Part shown: positions 28,217 to 37,158 of the stretch, one piece after another
Layout of the letters: every line of letters starts with the position of its first letter
Numbering within the stretch: position 1 is the stretch's first letter
Origin: Marinobacter sp. NP-4(2019)
GTDB taxonomy: Bacteria > Pseudomonadota > Gammaproteobacteria > Pseudomonadales > Oleiphilaceae
DNA: 64,000 nt
Reading direction: 5' to 3'
Assembly (NCBI RefSeq): GCF_003994855.1
Contig: NZ_CP034142.1
Span: forward strand, 4,092,001-4,156,000
The notes under the pieces: model-generated
Databases searched by the model: none
Seen by the model: the letters and a program-made list of their open reading frames with translations, nothing else
What the model was told of the DNA's origin: nothing
Translations under genes and position numbers: made by a program

Positions 28217-29671
28217 GTGAAACACGATTGTCATTACCACCCGGGTACCCCCGCCAAGTGGCACTGCGGCGAGTGTCAGATTCATTACTGCGGTCGCTGC
28301 ATGCCCGATGCCGATAGCCGTAAACGCCACGCCCTTTGCCCTCACTGTAGCCGTGTCATGCGCTACCTCGGTGCCGCAACAGAGGCGGTGCCGTTCTGGA
28401 ACCGGCTCGGGGCTTTTTTCCGCTACCCGTTCCACACCGATCCCTTGCTGGTCATCGCCATTTGTACCCTGGTGCCACTGATCACACCCGGCAATATTGT
28501 GGGCATCATTATCACCCTGCTATTGGCGCTGGCATTGCTGAAATACACCTATGCCGTCATCAACCACACCGCTGAAGGCCATATGAAGCCGCCACCCCTG
28601 GCGGTCGCCTTTACCGGCAGCGGTTTTGACATTGTGATTCTGCAACTTCTGGTTTTCGCCTTGATGGGCGGGCTGGTGGGGGCAGCCGCCATGGTTGGCG
28701 GACCGCTACTGATGATGCTGGTGCTGGCGTTTGTGATCCTGGCCCTGCCCGCCAGCATCATGGTGCTGGCCATGGAACATTCGGTGGGCGCGGCGGTGAA
28801 CCCGATGAACCTGGCGGTACTGATTTCACGCATCGGCACCCCCTACTTCCTGCTCTACGGCTACCTGATACTGCTGACCCTGGCCTCCGGCGCCGCCCAG
28901 GACTTTGCGGTCAACCACTTCCCCTTCTGGTTCTCCCAGCCCCTGGCCGGCTTCCTGAACAGTACGTTTACCCTGATCCTGTTCCACATGCTGGGTTACC
29001 TGCTGTTCCAGTATCAGGAAGAACTGGGGTTCGCCAGTGACTTCCAGGAAGCAGAAGTTGAAGCACCTTCCCAGAGAAAGGACCGAAGCGTCCGCTTCGA
29101 TGCCGACATCGACATGAACCTCAAGGACGGCAACTACGACCGCGTCCAGGCCATGCTGAAGGAAGCCCTGAAGAAGGATCCCCACAACAGCCTGCGTCTG
29201 GGACAGTTCTACCAGCTACTGGATGCACGCAACGACAGCGCCGAAATGTACCGCAATCATCCGCGGCTGCTTGGATGGCTGGCCGCCCATAATGACGGAG
29301 ACGGCATCGCCCGGCTGCTGGAAACCCTGGAAAGAACGGAACCCGGCTTTCGCCTGAACGATCCGGAACTGGCCGTGCAATGCGCGCGGGCACTGTATCA
29401 CCGCGGCCACTTCAAGCCCCTGCTGAAACTCATGCAGGACTTTCACAAACGTTTCCCGGAAAGCAACGAACTGGCGCCGGCCTACATCCTGGTGGCCCAG
29501 GCCCTGGCCAATGGCCTGAACCAGTGGGAAAAGGCCACGGCGTTTCTCAACTACATTCAAAAACGCTGCGGGAACCACCCACTGCATGAGCAGATTGCAA
29601 CTTATCTCAAGCAGGCAGAGAACAGGGAGCCACTGAAGGGCCCGAGGGCTTCGTTTTTAGTTGAGGAGTAA
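28217..29671 (+). CDS. B-box-like zinc finger / multi-pass membrane / TPR-like protein
   Basis: 484 residues from GTG 28217; TTG at 28211 would add 2. The N-terminal 45 residues form a B-box-like Zn site (CHYHPGTPAKWHCGECQIHYCGRC, then ALCPHC). Next come about six hydrophobic segments (about 80-275) with a DUF4013-like look. The C-terminal ~190 residues are soluble and TPR-like (DGNYDRVQAMLKEALKKDPHNSLRL; ALANGLNQWEKATAFLNYIQKRC). This suggests a membrane scaffold with two cytosolic interaction modules. Its function is unknown. It is convergent with the rhomboid gene, with a repeat element between them. Confidence 0.8.
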   Translation: MKHDCHYHPGTPAKWHCGECQIHYCGRCMPDADSRKRHALCPHCSRVMRYLGAATEAVPFWNRLGAFFRYPFHTDPLLVIAICTLVPLITPGNIVGIIITLLLALALLKYTYAVINHTAEGHMKPPPLAVAFTGSGFDIVILQLLVFALMGGLVGAAAMVGGPLLMMLVLAFVILALPASIMVLAMEHSVGAAVNPMNLAVLISRIGTPYFLLYGYLILLTLASGAAQDFAVNHFPFWFSQPLAGFLNSTFTLILFHMLGYLLFQYQEELGFASDFQEAEVEAPSQRKDRSVRFDADIDMNLKDGNYDRVQAMLKEALKKDPHNSLRLGQFYQLLDARNDSAEMYRNHPRLLGWLAAHNDGDGIARLLETLERTEPGFRLNDPELAVQCARALYHRGHFKPLLKLMQDFHKRFPESNELAPAYILVAQALANGLNQWEKATAFLNYIQKRCGNHPLHEQIATYLKQAENREPLKGPRASFLVEE

Positions 29672-29686
29672 AACACAGAGAAAGGC

Positions 29687-29791
29687 CATCGGCTGGGAGG
29701 GCTGTCCAAAACACGCTGTGAATACATCCCTGTACGCTCCGCTCCGCCATCCATGGCTCCGCAGGGTTTTGGACAGCCCTCCCAACCGATG
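29687..29791. repeat. Cloverleaf-type intergenic palindrome, copy 3
   Basis: Arms 29687-29712 and 29766-29791 pair at 25 of 26 positions. They enclose TACA-tccc-TGTA (29723-29734) and GCCA-tcca-TGGC (29746-29757). It shares the interior GTGAATACATCCCTGTACGCTC with copy 2 (one base different) but has a different outer stem. It fills most of the 133-bp spacer between two convergent genes, 15 bp from the end of the TPR-like gene, consistent with a bidirectional terminator or a mobile palindrome that settles downstream of genes. Confidence 0.87.
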
Positions 29792-29804
29792 CCCCCCAGA
29801 CCTC

Positions 29805-31253
29805 TCAGTTAGCCGACAATAGCTGCCGGTAGTGACGGGCTTTCGGACCCATCTCGCGTTTTTCGAATTCCTCAACAAGTAGGCGGCAGGCCTCACCGGT
29901 GAGCAACTCAGCGCCGGTGTTCCGTAGACGCTCGAACGCCTTTTCCGCTGCCTTCAGGTCATCATGGCGCAGGCTGGTGAACAACACGCGATTATGGTCC
30001 TCCGCAGCCAATGGCGAATACCCTTCCCCTTTGCCCAGGTACTCCTGCCAGATTTCCACCAGGCGTTCCGGCTGACGGCGGCTGATGGTTTCGCTCATCA
30101 GTTCGCGGGTTCGTTCCCGGTACTCCGGCAAGTCTGGCCGTAACTTGGCCAACTGATACAGATGCTCCAGCAGAATGGGACGATCGGGATAGCGCTCCCA
30201 CAGGGCCTCGAACTGTCGGCGGGCCACCTCGAACTCCATGCGTCCCAGGCTGCCCATGGCCTGGGCGTAGGCCGTGGTGAAACGCTCATCCTGTTCTTCC
30301 TCCTCCGGCTCGAAAAACGTCTCGCGCACCTGAAGTACACTCCGACCCAACAACCACACCAGGGCCGCCCCGCCAATCAGGCCACCGGCGTGGGCCATGT
30401 AGGCGATCCCGGTGGCACCGGCGAACCAGTAATCGTAGATTTCCTTGCCGAGCCAGACCGGCAGGACCGCCAACGCCGGTGCCCGAAAGTAATTGAAGTA
30501 AACGCCAATAAAGTAGAAAAAGCGGATTTTCTGCAAGCCGTAGATGGCTACGTACATCCCCATCAGCCCGGAAATGGAACCAGAGGCACCAACCAAAGGC
30601 AACGGACTGCCAAGGGAAAACGCCGTAAACACCAGCCCCGACAGAACACCGCATAACAGGTAGGCCAGCAGGTAACGGCCCGGGCCCAGAGCCTTTTCCA
30701 CGGTAAACCCCAGCAAGAACAGGAACAGCAGGTTACCGATAATATGCCCCCAGCCACCGTGCAGGAACTGGTAGGTAATCAGCGTATACAACGACAATTC
30801 CGCAGGCACCAGCCCCAGCTGATTGGAGCTGAGACGATCAATATAACGGGTCTGGATCGCTGTGCGCTGCTCTAGCCATTGCTGTCGGTCGGCGGGGGCC
30901 CACAGCAACTCCCGGTTGTCCCGCATGTACTGGTAAAACTCGGGATTGACCAACAAACTGACCGCCACCCAGACCTCTTCACCGGATTCCCGCAATTGCT
31001 GGAAATCCTGCAATTCCAGAATTCGTTCGGACTCGCCCTCAAAACGGATCTGCCGTTGCAGGTAGTCTTCGTAGACCGGCGCTTCCAGTTCGGGCAGATC
31101 AGACGCCAGGTATTCCTCAATGGCCCCTTCCATCAAACGGCTGTCACCGCCCTGATAAAACAGGAAAACGAGCAGGCAGGTTGCGATCAGGCCCAGAGTT
31201 GCCCAGGGCGGTCGGCGCCAGTTCACGGCGTTTTCGGCAGGAATAATCAGCAT
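29805..31253 (-). CDS. Rhomboid-family intramembrane serine protease with C-terminal TPR-like domain
   Basis: 482 residues. First membrane segment at 18-35, then a periplasmic/luminal insert of about 110 residues, then the six-helix rhomboid core. Catalytic Ser224 lies in GASGSISGLMG and His288 in MAHAGGLIGG. HGGWGHIIGNLLFLFLLG carries the conserved His and Asn of helix 2. Residues ~320-482 are charged, helical and repeat-like (QFEALWERYPDRPILLEHLYQLAKL), which is uncommon for GlpG-size rhomboids. The substrate is unknown; the neighbouring convergent membrane protein also has a TPR-like tail. Confidence 0.9.
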   Translation of the reverse strand: MLIIPAENAVNWRRPPWATLGLIATCLLVFLFYQGGDSRLMEGAIEEYLASDLPELEAPVYEDYLQRQIRFEGESERILELQDFQQLRESGEEVWVAVSLLVNPEFYQYMRDNRELLWAPADRQQWLEQRTAIQTRYIDRLSSNQLGLVPAELSLYTLITYQFLHGGWGHIIGNLLFLFLLGFTVEKALGPGRYLLAYLLCGVLSGLVFTAFSLGSPLPLVGASGSISGLMGMYVAIYGLQKIRFFYFIGVYFNYFRAPALAVLPVWLGKEIYDYWFAGATGIAYMAHAGGLIGGAALVWLLGRSVLQVRETFFEPEEEEQDERFTTAYAQAMGSLGRMEFEVARRQFEALWERYPDRPILLEHLYQLAKLRPDLPEYRERTRELMSETISRRQPERLVEIWQEYLGKGEGYSPLAAEDHNRVLFTSLRHDDLKAAEKAFERLRNTGAELLTGEACRLLVEEFEKREMGPKARHYRQLLSAN

Positions 31254-31455
31254 AGGCGGTCACAATTCATCATAATCTGTCCCTGAAACACTGTTTTTTA
31301 CCACAGCAAGGCCAGCTTTTCGCGCTCAAATGACAGTCAGGGTAGTTCACAACCCCATTATTGGATGGCTGTCACACCAGATTCACACAAATGCCATTCA
31401 ATCGGGGCAACCGGTAAGGCGTGATCCACCCGTTATCGACCATTCGCCAATTGCC

Positions 31456-31492
31456 GTTATTCCCGGCTACGCCAATAGTAGCCGGGAATAAC
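31456..31492. promoter_or_regulatory. 15-bp perfect inverted repeat upstream of OmpA-domain gene
   Basis: GTTATTCCCGGCTAC (31456-31470), loop GCCAATA, GTAGCCGGGAATAAC (31478-31492). It ends 35 bp before the ATG of the OmpA-domain gene in the 274-bp divergent spacer 31254-31527. No T-run on either side argues against a terminator. An operator or 5'-leader hairpin is more likely. Confidence 0.75.
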
Positions 31493-31527
31493 AAGAAAAA
31501 CCGGACACTGGAAACAAGGACACTGAC

Positions 31528-31971
31528 ATGACCGTACTCGTACTGGACAACCCGGAAATGCTGGCAAAAGCCGCTGTGGAAGCCGGCTTTATAATGTCCG
31601 AAACCATGGAAAACAGCCCCCAAAAGCCTCACAGGATGCGTTTCCATTATGGTTTTAACAAGCACACCCTGGACAGCCAGGATGTGGAGATCCTGCGTCA
31701 ACACGCGGTCTATTTGCGACAACAGCCCGGTGTCCGTATTCACATCCACGGCCACTCGGATAATTTCGGTGCGGAAGATTACAACCGCTTCCTGTCCCGC
31801 CTCAGGGCCACCGCGGCTGCCCGCCAGCTGATGCAGGAAGGTGTCAGGGAGTCCCAGATTGTGATCAGTGGCTGGGGCAGCTCAAGGCCGCTGGCGCGAC
31901 CGGAGGACCGGGCCGCAAACCGCCGCCTGGAACTGGAGTACCTGACCCTGGAAATGGCCAGGGCACTCTGA
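31528..31971 (+). CDS. OmpA-domain protein without signal peptide
   Basis: 147 residues made almost entirely of one OmpA/MotB peptidoglycan-binding fold: MRFHYGFNKHTLDSQDVEIL, IHIHGHSDNFGAEDYNRFLSRLRA, and WGSSRPLARPEDRAANRRLELEY, which retains the Asp and Arg that contact diaminopimelate in relatives. The N-terminus (MTVLVLDNPEMLAKAAVEAG) is not hydrophobic enough for a signal peptide, lipobox or membrane anchor, and I find no upstream in-frame start that would add one. Either it stays in the cytosol or is exported by another route. The start looks sound because the upstream frame is closed near the palindrome. Confidence 0.82.
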   Translation: MTVLVLDNPEMLAKAAVEAGFIMSETMENSPQKPHRMRFHYGFNKHTLDSQDVEILRQHAVYLRQQPGVRIHIHGHSDNFGAEDYNRFLSRLRATAAARQLMQEGVRESQIVISGWGSSRPLARPEDRAANRRLELEYLTLEMARAL

Positions 31972-32033
31972 GGTTTTTTTCCGTGTGTGGCCGCTGGCAG
32001 ACTCGGGGAGCGATTGTCACCCTGAGTCTTTCC

Positions 32034-32435
32034 TCAGCCATAGACCTGATACACATTCCACAATAACAGCAGCGCCGCTACCAGGATTGCCAGCCAGGTC
32101 AGGACAATGCCCGCCATCCTGGCCCAATGGGTGCCGCCCCGGCCATTGATCATGCCCCAGGCGTGCAGAACACGCCCGACAACAAGCGCCATGCCGGCCC
32201 AATAAACCAGTTGCCCGGGCACACCATTGAGCTCGGCGAGGCCCAGCATCAGCAGCCCCAGCGGCGCATATTCCACCAGGTTGGCATGGGCCCGCACCGC
32301 GGCTTCGAAATCCCGGTCATCCGTGACGCCCATGCCTTTCCGGTATTTCAGGCGAAAGCGCACCACGTGGGTCGACAACACCAGCAACAGCAGACCGGTA
32401 ACAGCTGCGAATACCGCAGTAACAGGTACAATCAT
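32034..32435 (-). CDS. MAPEG-family membrane protein
   Basis: 133 residues, four transmembrane helices. RFRLKYRKGMGVTDDRDFEAAVRAHANLVEYAPLGLLML and ALVVGRVLHAWGM match the MAPEG family (microsomal GST-like, bacterial YecN type), with the RAHxNxxE motif that binds glutathione in family members. It lies 2 bp from the preceding GlsB/YeaQ-like gene on the same strand, so they form an operon. Enzymatic activity is not certain for short bacterial members. Confidence 0.87.
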   Translation of the reverse strand: MIVPVTAVFAAVTGLLLLVLSTHVVRFRLKYRKGMGVTDDRDFEAAVRAHANLVEYAPLGLLMLGLAELNGVPGQLVYWAGMALVVGRVLHAWGMINGRGGTHWARMAGIVLTWLAILVAALLLLWNVYQVYG

Positions 32436-32437
32436 AT

Positions 32438-32680
32438 TCAGGCCTTCTTGATGGCGCTGACAATGGCCAGGAGCAGCACCGCGCCAACGGTTGCGGTCAC
32501 CAGTTCACCCACAGCTCCCTGGGCCGCCAGCCCCAGCAAGCGGAAGACGAAGCCGCCGATAAAAGAGCCCACAATGCCAATACCGATGTTGGCCAGCACA
32601 CCAAAGCCACGGCCCTTCATGATCAGGCCGGCCAGCCAGCCGGCAACGCCACCAATAATCAGAAACAGAATCAGATTCAT
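32438..32680 (-). CDS. GlsB/YeaQ/YmgE family stress-response membrane protein
   Basis: 80-residue very hydrophobic protein with three membrane segments and the Gly-rich family pattern: IIGGVAGWLAGLIMKGRGFGVLANIGIGIVGSFIGGFVF. Often annotated as transglycosylase-associated protein, although no enzymatic residue is present. Members are induced under envelope and general stress in enteric bacteria; this is family knowledge, not seen here. Co-directional with the MAPEG gene (2-bp gap). Confidence 0.88.
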   Translation of the reverse strand: MNLILFLIIGGVAGWLAGLIMKGRGFGVLANIGIGIVGSFIGGFVFRLLGLAAQGAVGELVTATVGAVLLLAIVSAIKKA

Positions 32681-32764
32681 AACACGCCTCTCCCTGCCTT
32701 TCGGACGAATTGTTCAGACTCCGAAAGACTGCCCTGTTTTCTGTTCTGCTTCAAGAACATCCGG

Positions 32765-33466
32765 TCAGGACATAGCGGAAATGGCGGCTTCCATCTCGCG
32801 CTGACAACGTGCCATCAGCTCGGGAATGTCATCGGTGGTCAGACCAGAGGTTTCAACGGGAGGAAGAATCCGGATCGATACCGGCTCGCGGCGACCGGAC
32901 CAGCCAAGAGTGCCATCCTCATACTGGCTGGCACATACCATGGTAATCGGGGCACCGGAAGCCACTGCGGCGTGGAAGGCGCCTTTCTTGAACTTCTGCA
33001 GTCCACGCCCGCGGCTGCGGGTACCTTCCGGGAAGATCCACAGACTTTTGTGCTCCCGCACAACGGCGTCGCTGGTCGCCTGCATCACCGCGACGGCTTT
33101 GTGAGAACGGGCACGATCAAGGATTACATTCCCGCCCAGCCAGAATATCTGACCGAAAAATGGAATCCACACCAAAGACGACTTGCCGACGGTTACTGTT
33201 CGTGGCGGCAACAGATCCCCCATCAAGAACAGATCGTCGTTGTGTTGATGGTTGGCGATGACGATCGTTGGCCGGTCCCGGGGCATGTTCTCCTGCCCGC
33301 TCAGCGGCCGATCCATCCCCAGGATAAACCGGCCCACCCGGGCAACCACCCAGCCGAATAACCGGTTATTGTCCGGATTGAACGGCCGCGCGATGTAGAG
33401 CAACAACGCTAAAAAACAGATAACCGGCACACTCAGCCAGGCGAGGAATTTTCTCAGAGCACCCAT
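32765..33466 (-). CDS. PlsC-type lysophospholipid acyltransferase
   Basis: 233 residues. One N-terminal membrane helix (about 7-27), then the acyltransferase motifs: NHQHNDDLF (the HX4D catalytic pair), GGNVILDRARS, LWIFPEGTRSRG (glycerophosphate binding) and APITMVCAS. Converts lysophosphatidic acid (or another lysolipid) to phosphatidic acid at the inner face of the inner membrane. Several PlsC paralogues are normal in this group, so I do not assign it as the essential plsC. Confidence 0.9.
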   Translation of the reverse strand: MGALRKFLAWLSVPVICFLALLLYIARPFNPDNNRLFGWVVARVGRFILGMDRPLSGQENMPRDRPTIVIANHQHNDDLFLMGDLLPPRTVTVGKSSLVWIPFFGQIFWLGGNVILDRARSHKAVAVMQATSDAVVREHKSLWIFPEGTRSRGRGLQKFKKGAFHAAVASGAPITMVCASQYEDGTLGWSGRREPVSIRILPPVETSGLTTDDIPELMARCQREMEAAISAMS

Positions 33467-33511
33467 GGAACAACCCGTTTACGCAATTTGGCGAACAAGT
33501 GTAAGCCATAC

Positions 33512-34123
33512 TCATAGCCCCGCAACAGTGTCAATTTGCACCGGATTCCGCTCATTGCTGACCAGCGGCGGCTGACCGGCTCTGGCTTCCACGACGTAAC
33601 GCAGGGGACCACGATTATCGAGGCTGTCAAAAGGGTAGCAGGTCACCAGCAGCAGGGTGTCGTCACCAAGCTGACTGGTGTCAATCCGCTCATGGCGACT
33701 GTCGACAACACGGACATTATCGACCCGATAGTGGTACCAGCGCCCGGAGCGTGTCTGCAGTTTCAACTCACTGCCCTGCTCCAGGTGACGCAGGCCACTG
33801 AAATGCGTATCCCGGTGCCCCGCAATCACCACCGGCCCGGCACCGGCGGCGTGACCCAGTACCTGCCCCGGCCCGAAGGCCAGACTTTCGCCATGGGCAC
33901 CCTCCAGCACAATCATCGACTGCCCCAGTTCCGGCAACGACAGCCTGGCCACCGGCCAGGTGTCGGCCCAAGGCCAGGGGCGGGTCTCGGTCTGCCGGGC
34001 CTGGCTCTCGGCCCAGGCCAGCTCCAACAGCTCCTGGGCCACCACGGCCTTGAGGGGAATCCACAACCCGGCGGTCAGAATCGTGGCGGACATCATCACC
34101 ATCAGCAGCAGTAACCGGTTCAT
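33512..34123 (-). CDS. Class GN sortase (dedicated sortase system)
   Basis: 203-residue membrane-anchored cysteine transpeptidase of the marine proteobacterial class. N-terminal hydrophobic anchor (5-28), catalytic His103 in IAGHRDTHF, Cys162 in LLVTCYPFDS and Arg175 in GPLRYVVEAR. Its ATG overlaps the stop of the vWA-domain target gene by 4 bp (ATGA), so the pair is translated together. Expected role: cleave the C-terminal PQTAT signal of that single partner and attach it to an unknown acceptor in the periplasm. Confidence 0.92.
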   Translation of the reverse strand: MNRLLLLMVMMSATILTAGLWIPLKAVVAQELLELAWAESQARQTETRPWPWADTWPVARLSLPELGQSMIVLEGAHGESLAFGPGQVLGHAAGAGPVVIAGHRDTHFSGLRHLEQGSELKLQTRSGRWYHYRVDNVRVVDSRHERIDTSQLGDDTLLLVTCYPFDSLDNRGPLRYVVEARAGQPPLVSNERNPVQIDTVAGL

Positions 34124-36252
34124 GCGAACACCCTCCGATGCACCATCAATGCCGCCGTTGAGAACATCACTCCCAGTAGTCCCAAGGCGATCAACAGTGG
34201 TGATATTGTTGCCGTCTGGGGATAGCGCAACATGGCAGGCTGGCTACCGGCGGGCAGCAACGTAGGCAGATGATCGGTTTCCAGGGCGGTACCGGTATCC
34301 CGGACCGGTGTCTTGTCCAGCGCCACGAAACTGGTGTAACGGGTCATCAACTGGTGGTCCAGAGCCAGCGTGGTGACGTCCCGCCGGGTGGCCTCATCCA
34401 CCTGGGCCGACAGACCGGTGTCCAGCAGGCTGTCGATTTTCTGTCGCGCCCAGTAGCGATGGAGCCCCTTGCCGGGCGCCGCCTGTTTCAGGTCCAGGGA
34501 TTGCTGCCAGCGGCTGCCATCGGGCAGCCGGCCGGACACTGCCAGCTCACCACGGGCGGCCCTGCCGCGGGTCACCTGTACCATGGGTTCGCCCTTGAAC
34601 AGATCACCGGTGCGCCCGGGAAAACTCTCAGAGGCGGCCTGTTGGTCCGGCCACTGGGCCCGGATATCGGTCAGTACCGGGGACTGCATCTTGCCGAACA
34701 ATTCGTCCAGCGGTCCGGATACATCGCCCAGGTTGATGGCGGTGTAGGTGCCACGGCCATAGCGGGCCGCCTCGCGCATGAAATGCATGTTGGGCGCCGA
34801 CCCTATGCCCACGGTGAACAGCCGGCTGTTACCCAGTTGCTGGCGAATCCTGTCGAACAGCGCTGCTTCGTTGCCTACCGCGCCGTCGGTCATGAACACC
34901 ACCTGGCGGACATACCCGGTGGCATTCTCTTCACCCTGTTCCGTGCTCCCCTGCCTCAAGGCAACATCCAGTGCCGAGGCCATTTCGGTCCCACCGTTGG
35001 CCGCCAGGTTACGGACATAGCGCCGCGCCTGATCCAGGTTGTAACTGTCGGCGGGCACCGCCTGCTGGTAGAGGGTGCTGGTCTGGCTGTTGAACTGGAT
35101 GACGTTGAAGCGGTCGCCCGGCCCCAGGGTATCCAGCCCCCTCAATAGCGAGGCCCGGGCCTGACGGATGGACTGCCCGGCCATGGAGCCGGAAGTGTCG
35201 ATCACGAAGATCAGCTCTCGCGGCAGTTGCCGATCCCGCGCCAGACCCGGCACTAGCAGGGCCAGCAGGTAGTCCTCCCCCTGCCACTGCTCATGAAATA
35301 CGGCTGCAGAGGGTTCCTGCCCTCGTACCGGTGCCCAGCGCACCACCAGGTCCCGGTCCATCAGGATGTCGCCCTCGTCCGGGGTAACCGTTACCGCGTC
35401 GCCGTTCCAGGTGCTGGTAAGGCCGTGGGTCGGGCTGGTCACTGTGGCCACCGGCAGTCCGGCGTTGATCACCAGTTCCACCTTCGCCCGGTGACTGTCC
35501 GGGCCAACATCTTCCGGCAGGACAGTAAAAGGGCTGATTTTGTCAGCATCGGCGACCTGGGTGGTGGGTGTAGCCCAACCGCCCTGCCACTGTTTCGGCT
35601 CCTCGGCAACGGGCGCTCCCGGCATGTAGCGAGGGGTGAGTGTGGTGGGTAGACGCAGCTCGAACTCACCGGACTGGTAGCGCACCGCCTGCTGGTAATG
35701 CAGCTCGACACTCACCGTCTCCCCCGGTGGAATGTTGGCCAGACGGGTGGTGAACAGGTTGGGCCGCTGCTGGTCTACCCGCGCCGCCCTGCGCCCCTCC
35801 TTTTTGGCCCGCTCATATTGCCGCTTGGCTTCGGCACGCTCCTTGATCTCACCCACGATCACCCGCTCCCCCGCAGTCATGGTGAGCGCGTAGACGCTGG
35901 CGTTCTCCGGCAGCGGGAACACGAACACACCTTCGCGCCATTGCTGGCTGGTATTCTCGAAACTCTGACGCAGGCGGGTATCGGCGATCAGACCGCTGAC
36001 CGTTACCCGATAATCGGTGGTCAGCAGGGTGGCTGGCCCCTGCCACTGGCCGGCACTGTCGACAAAGTGGAAGGCGCCAGTGCCCTCGGGCTGGACAGAG
36101 CCCTCCATGGCTTCCGCCATCATCGAGTGGCTGGCGAGCATCAGCAGGAAGGCCAGCCAGAGACTGATTCCTTCCATACAGCGGATGGCGCGACGAGCGG
36201 TCGGGCGAGTCGCCGCGCCGCGGGATGGGGTTGCTACAGCGCTAGTCAGCAT
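34120..36252 (-). CDS. Marine proteobacterial sortase target protein (VIT + vWA domains)
   Basis: 710 residues. Long signal peptide (about 1-48, ASHSMMAEA), VIT domain (about 65-200), vWA domain with a perfect MIDAS start (LIFVIDTSGSMAGQS, near residue 345, then GGTEMASAL and FMTDGAVGNE), and a C-terminal sorting signal: YPQTAT followed by a hydrophobic helix and HRRVFA. The YPQTATxxP motif matches the dedicated sortase substrate rather than classical LPXTG. AAAGGA with 8-base spacing fixes the start. Probably a metal-dependent adhesive protein displayed in the envelope. Confidence 0.93.
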   Translation of the reverse strand: MLTSAVATPSRGAATRPTARRAIRCMEGISLWLAFLLMLASHSMMAEAMEGSVQPEGTGAFHFVDSAGQWQGPATLLTTDYRVTVSGLIADTRLRQSFENTSQQWREGVFVFPLPENASVYALTMTAGERVIVGEIKERAEAKRQYERAKKEGRRAARVDQQRPNLFTTRLANIPPGETVSVELHYQQAVRYQSGEFELRLPTTLTPRYMPGAPVAEEPKQWQGGWATPTTQVADADKISPFTVLPEDVGPDSHRAKVELVINAGLPVATVTSPTHGLTSTWNGDAVTVTPDEGDILMDRDLVVRWAPVRGQEPSAAVFHEQWQGEDYLLALLVPGLARDRQLPRELIFVIDTSGSMAGQSIRQARASLLRGLDTLGPGDRFNVIQFNSQTSTLYQQAVPADSYNLDQARRYVRNLAANGGTEMASALDVALRQGSTEQGEENATGYVRQVVFMTDGAVGNEAALFDRIRQQLGNSRLFTVGIGSAPNMHFMREAARYGRGTYTAINLGDVSGPLDELFGKMQSPVLTDIRAQWPDQQAASESFPGRTGDLFKGEPMVQVTRGRAARGELAVSGRLPDGSRWQQSLDLKQAAPGKGLHRYWARQKIDSLLDTGLSAQVDEATRRDVTTLALDHQLMTRYTSFVALDKTPVRDTGTALETDHLPTLLPAGSQPAMLRYPQTATISPLLIALGLLGVMFSTAALMVHRRVFA

Positions 36253-36379
36253 CGTTGGATTCCTTTCTTTTTGGTGAATCGTGATGCTGATTTCACCCCA
36301 TCGAAGCGGTCATCCTGTGTCAGAATCTGGCAGTGCGGCTGCCAATTATGATGAATTGTGGCAAAAGCGCCCCGTTTCC

Positions 36380-36407
36380 TTGTGATCGTGCGCGGGCGTG
36401 ATTAAAT
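36380..36407 (+). promoter_or_regulatory. Possible sigma-70 promoter of the sortase two-component pair
   Basis: TTGTGA (36380-36385), 16 bases, TTAAAT (36402-36407): 4 of 6 matches in each hexamer, 47 bp before the response-regulator ATG. It lies in the 201-bp divergent spacer that must also hold the promoter of the sortase target gene. Confidence 0.45.
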
Positions 36408-36453
36408 AGGCGCTGCACATTACTGTATTCGCCGAAAAGGACAGCAAAGACAC

Positions 36454-37155
36454 ATGAAGCGGCACATTGTCTTGATCGAGGACGAACCCGCCATTCGCGA
36501 AAACTACCGGGACGCGTTCGAGCGCCGGGGCTATCATGTGTCCGCTTATGGCGACCGTGCCAGTGCCTTCCAGGTGTTGCGCCATAACCTGCCGGATCTG
36601 GCGATTATCGACGTTGGCCTGGGGGATGAACCGGAGGGCGGCTTCACCCTGTGCCAGGATCTCAGGAGCCTGTCCAAGACCCTGCCGATCATTTTCCTCA
36701 CAGCGCGGGACAGCGACATCGATTCCGTTCATGGTCTGCGCCTGGGGGCGGATGACTACGTCACCAAGGACATGAGCCTGGATCACCTGCTGGCGCGTGT
36801 CACTGCCCTGCTGCGTCGCGCCGACGCCTGGGCGGAGGCGTTGAAGAAGCCGGACGAAGTGCTCCAGCGGGGCAAGCTGACCCTGAATGTGGACCGAATG
36901 ACGGCGGACTGGGAAAACCAGCCTGTCGACCTGACCGTTACCGAATTCTGGATGCTCCACTCCCTGGTCCAGCATCCCGGCCACGTACGCAGCCGCGATC
37001 AGCTGATGGAAGCCGCCAGCACGGTGCTGGATGACAACACCGTGACGTCTCACATCAAACGCATCCGCCGCAAGTTCCAGCAACTGGACAGCGACTTCGA
37101 CGGCATCCAGACCGCGTACGGCATGGGCTATCGCTGGAACGCCCATGAGGTGTAA
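36454..37155 (+). CDS. Response regulator of the dedicated sortase system (PdsR-like)
   Basis: OmpR-type regulator of 233 residues. Receiver domain with acidic pocket IEDEP, phosphoacceptor Asp53 in LAIIDVGLG, and KD in place of the usual Lys loop (YVTKDMS); then a winged-helix DNA-binding domain (VDLTVTEFWMLHSLVQ, VTSHIKRIRRKF, TAYGMGYRW). It is divergent from the sortase target and 3 bp ahead of its kinase, so it most likely regulates the sortase pair. Confidence 0.9.
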   Translation: MKRHIVLIEDEPAIRENYRDAFERRGYHVSAYGDRASAFQVLRHNLPDLAIIDVGLGDEPEGGFTLCQDLRSLSKTLPIIFLTARDSDIDSVHGLRLGADDYVTKDMSLDHLLARVTALLRRADAWAEALKKPDEVLQRGKLTLNVDRMTADWENQPVDLTVTEFWMLHSLVQHPGHVRSRDQLMEAASTVLDDNTVTSHIKRIRRKFQQLDSDFDGIQTAYGMGYRWNAHEV

Positions 37156-37158
37156 GCC

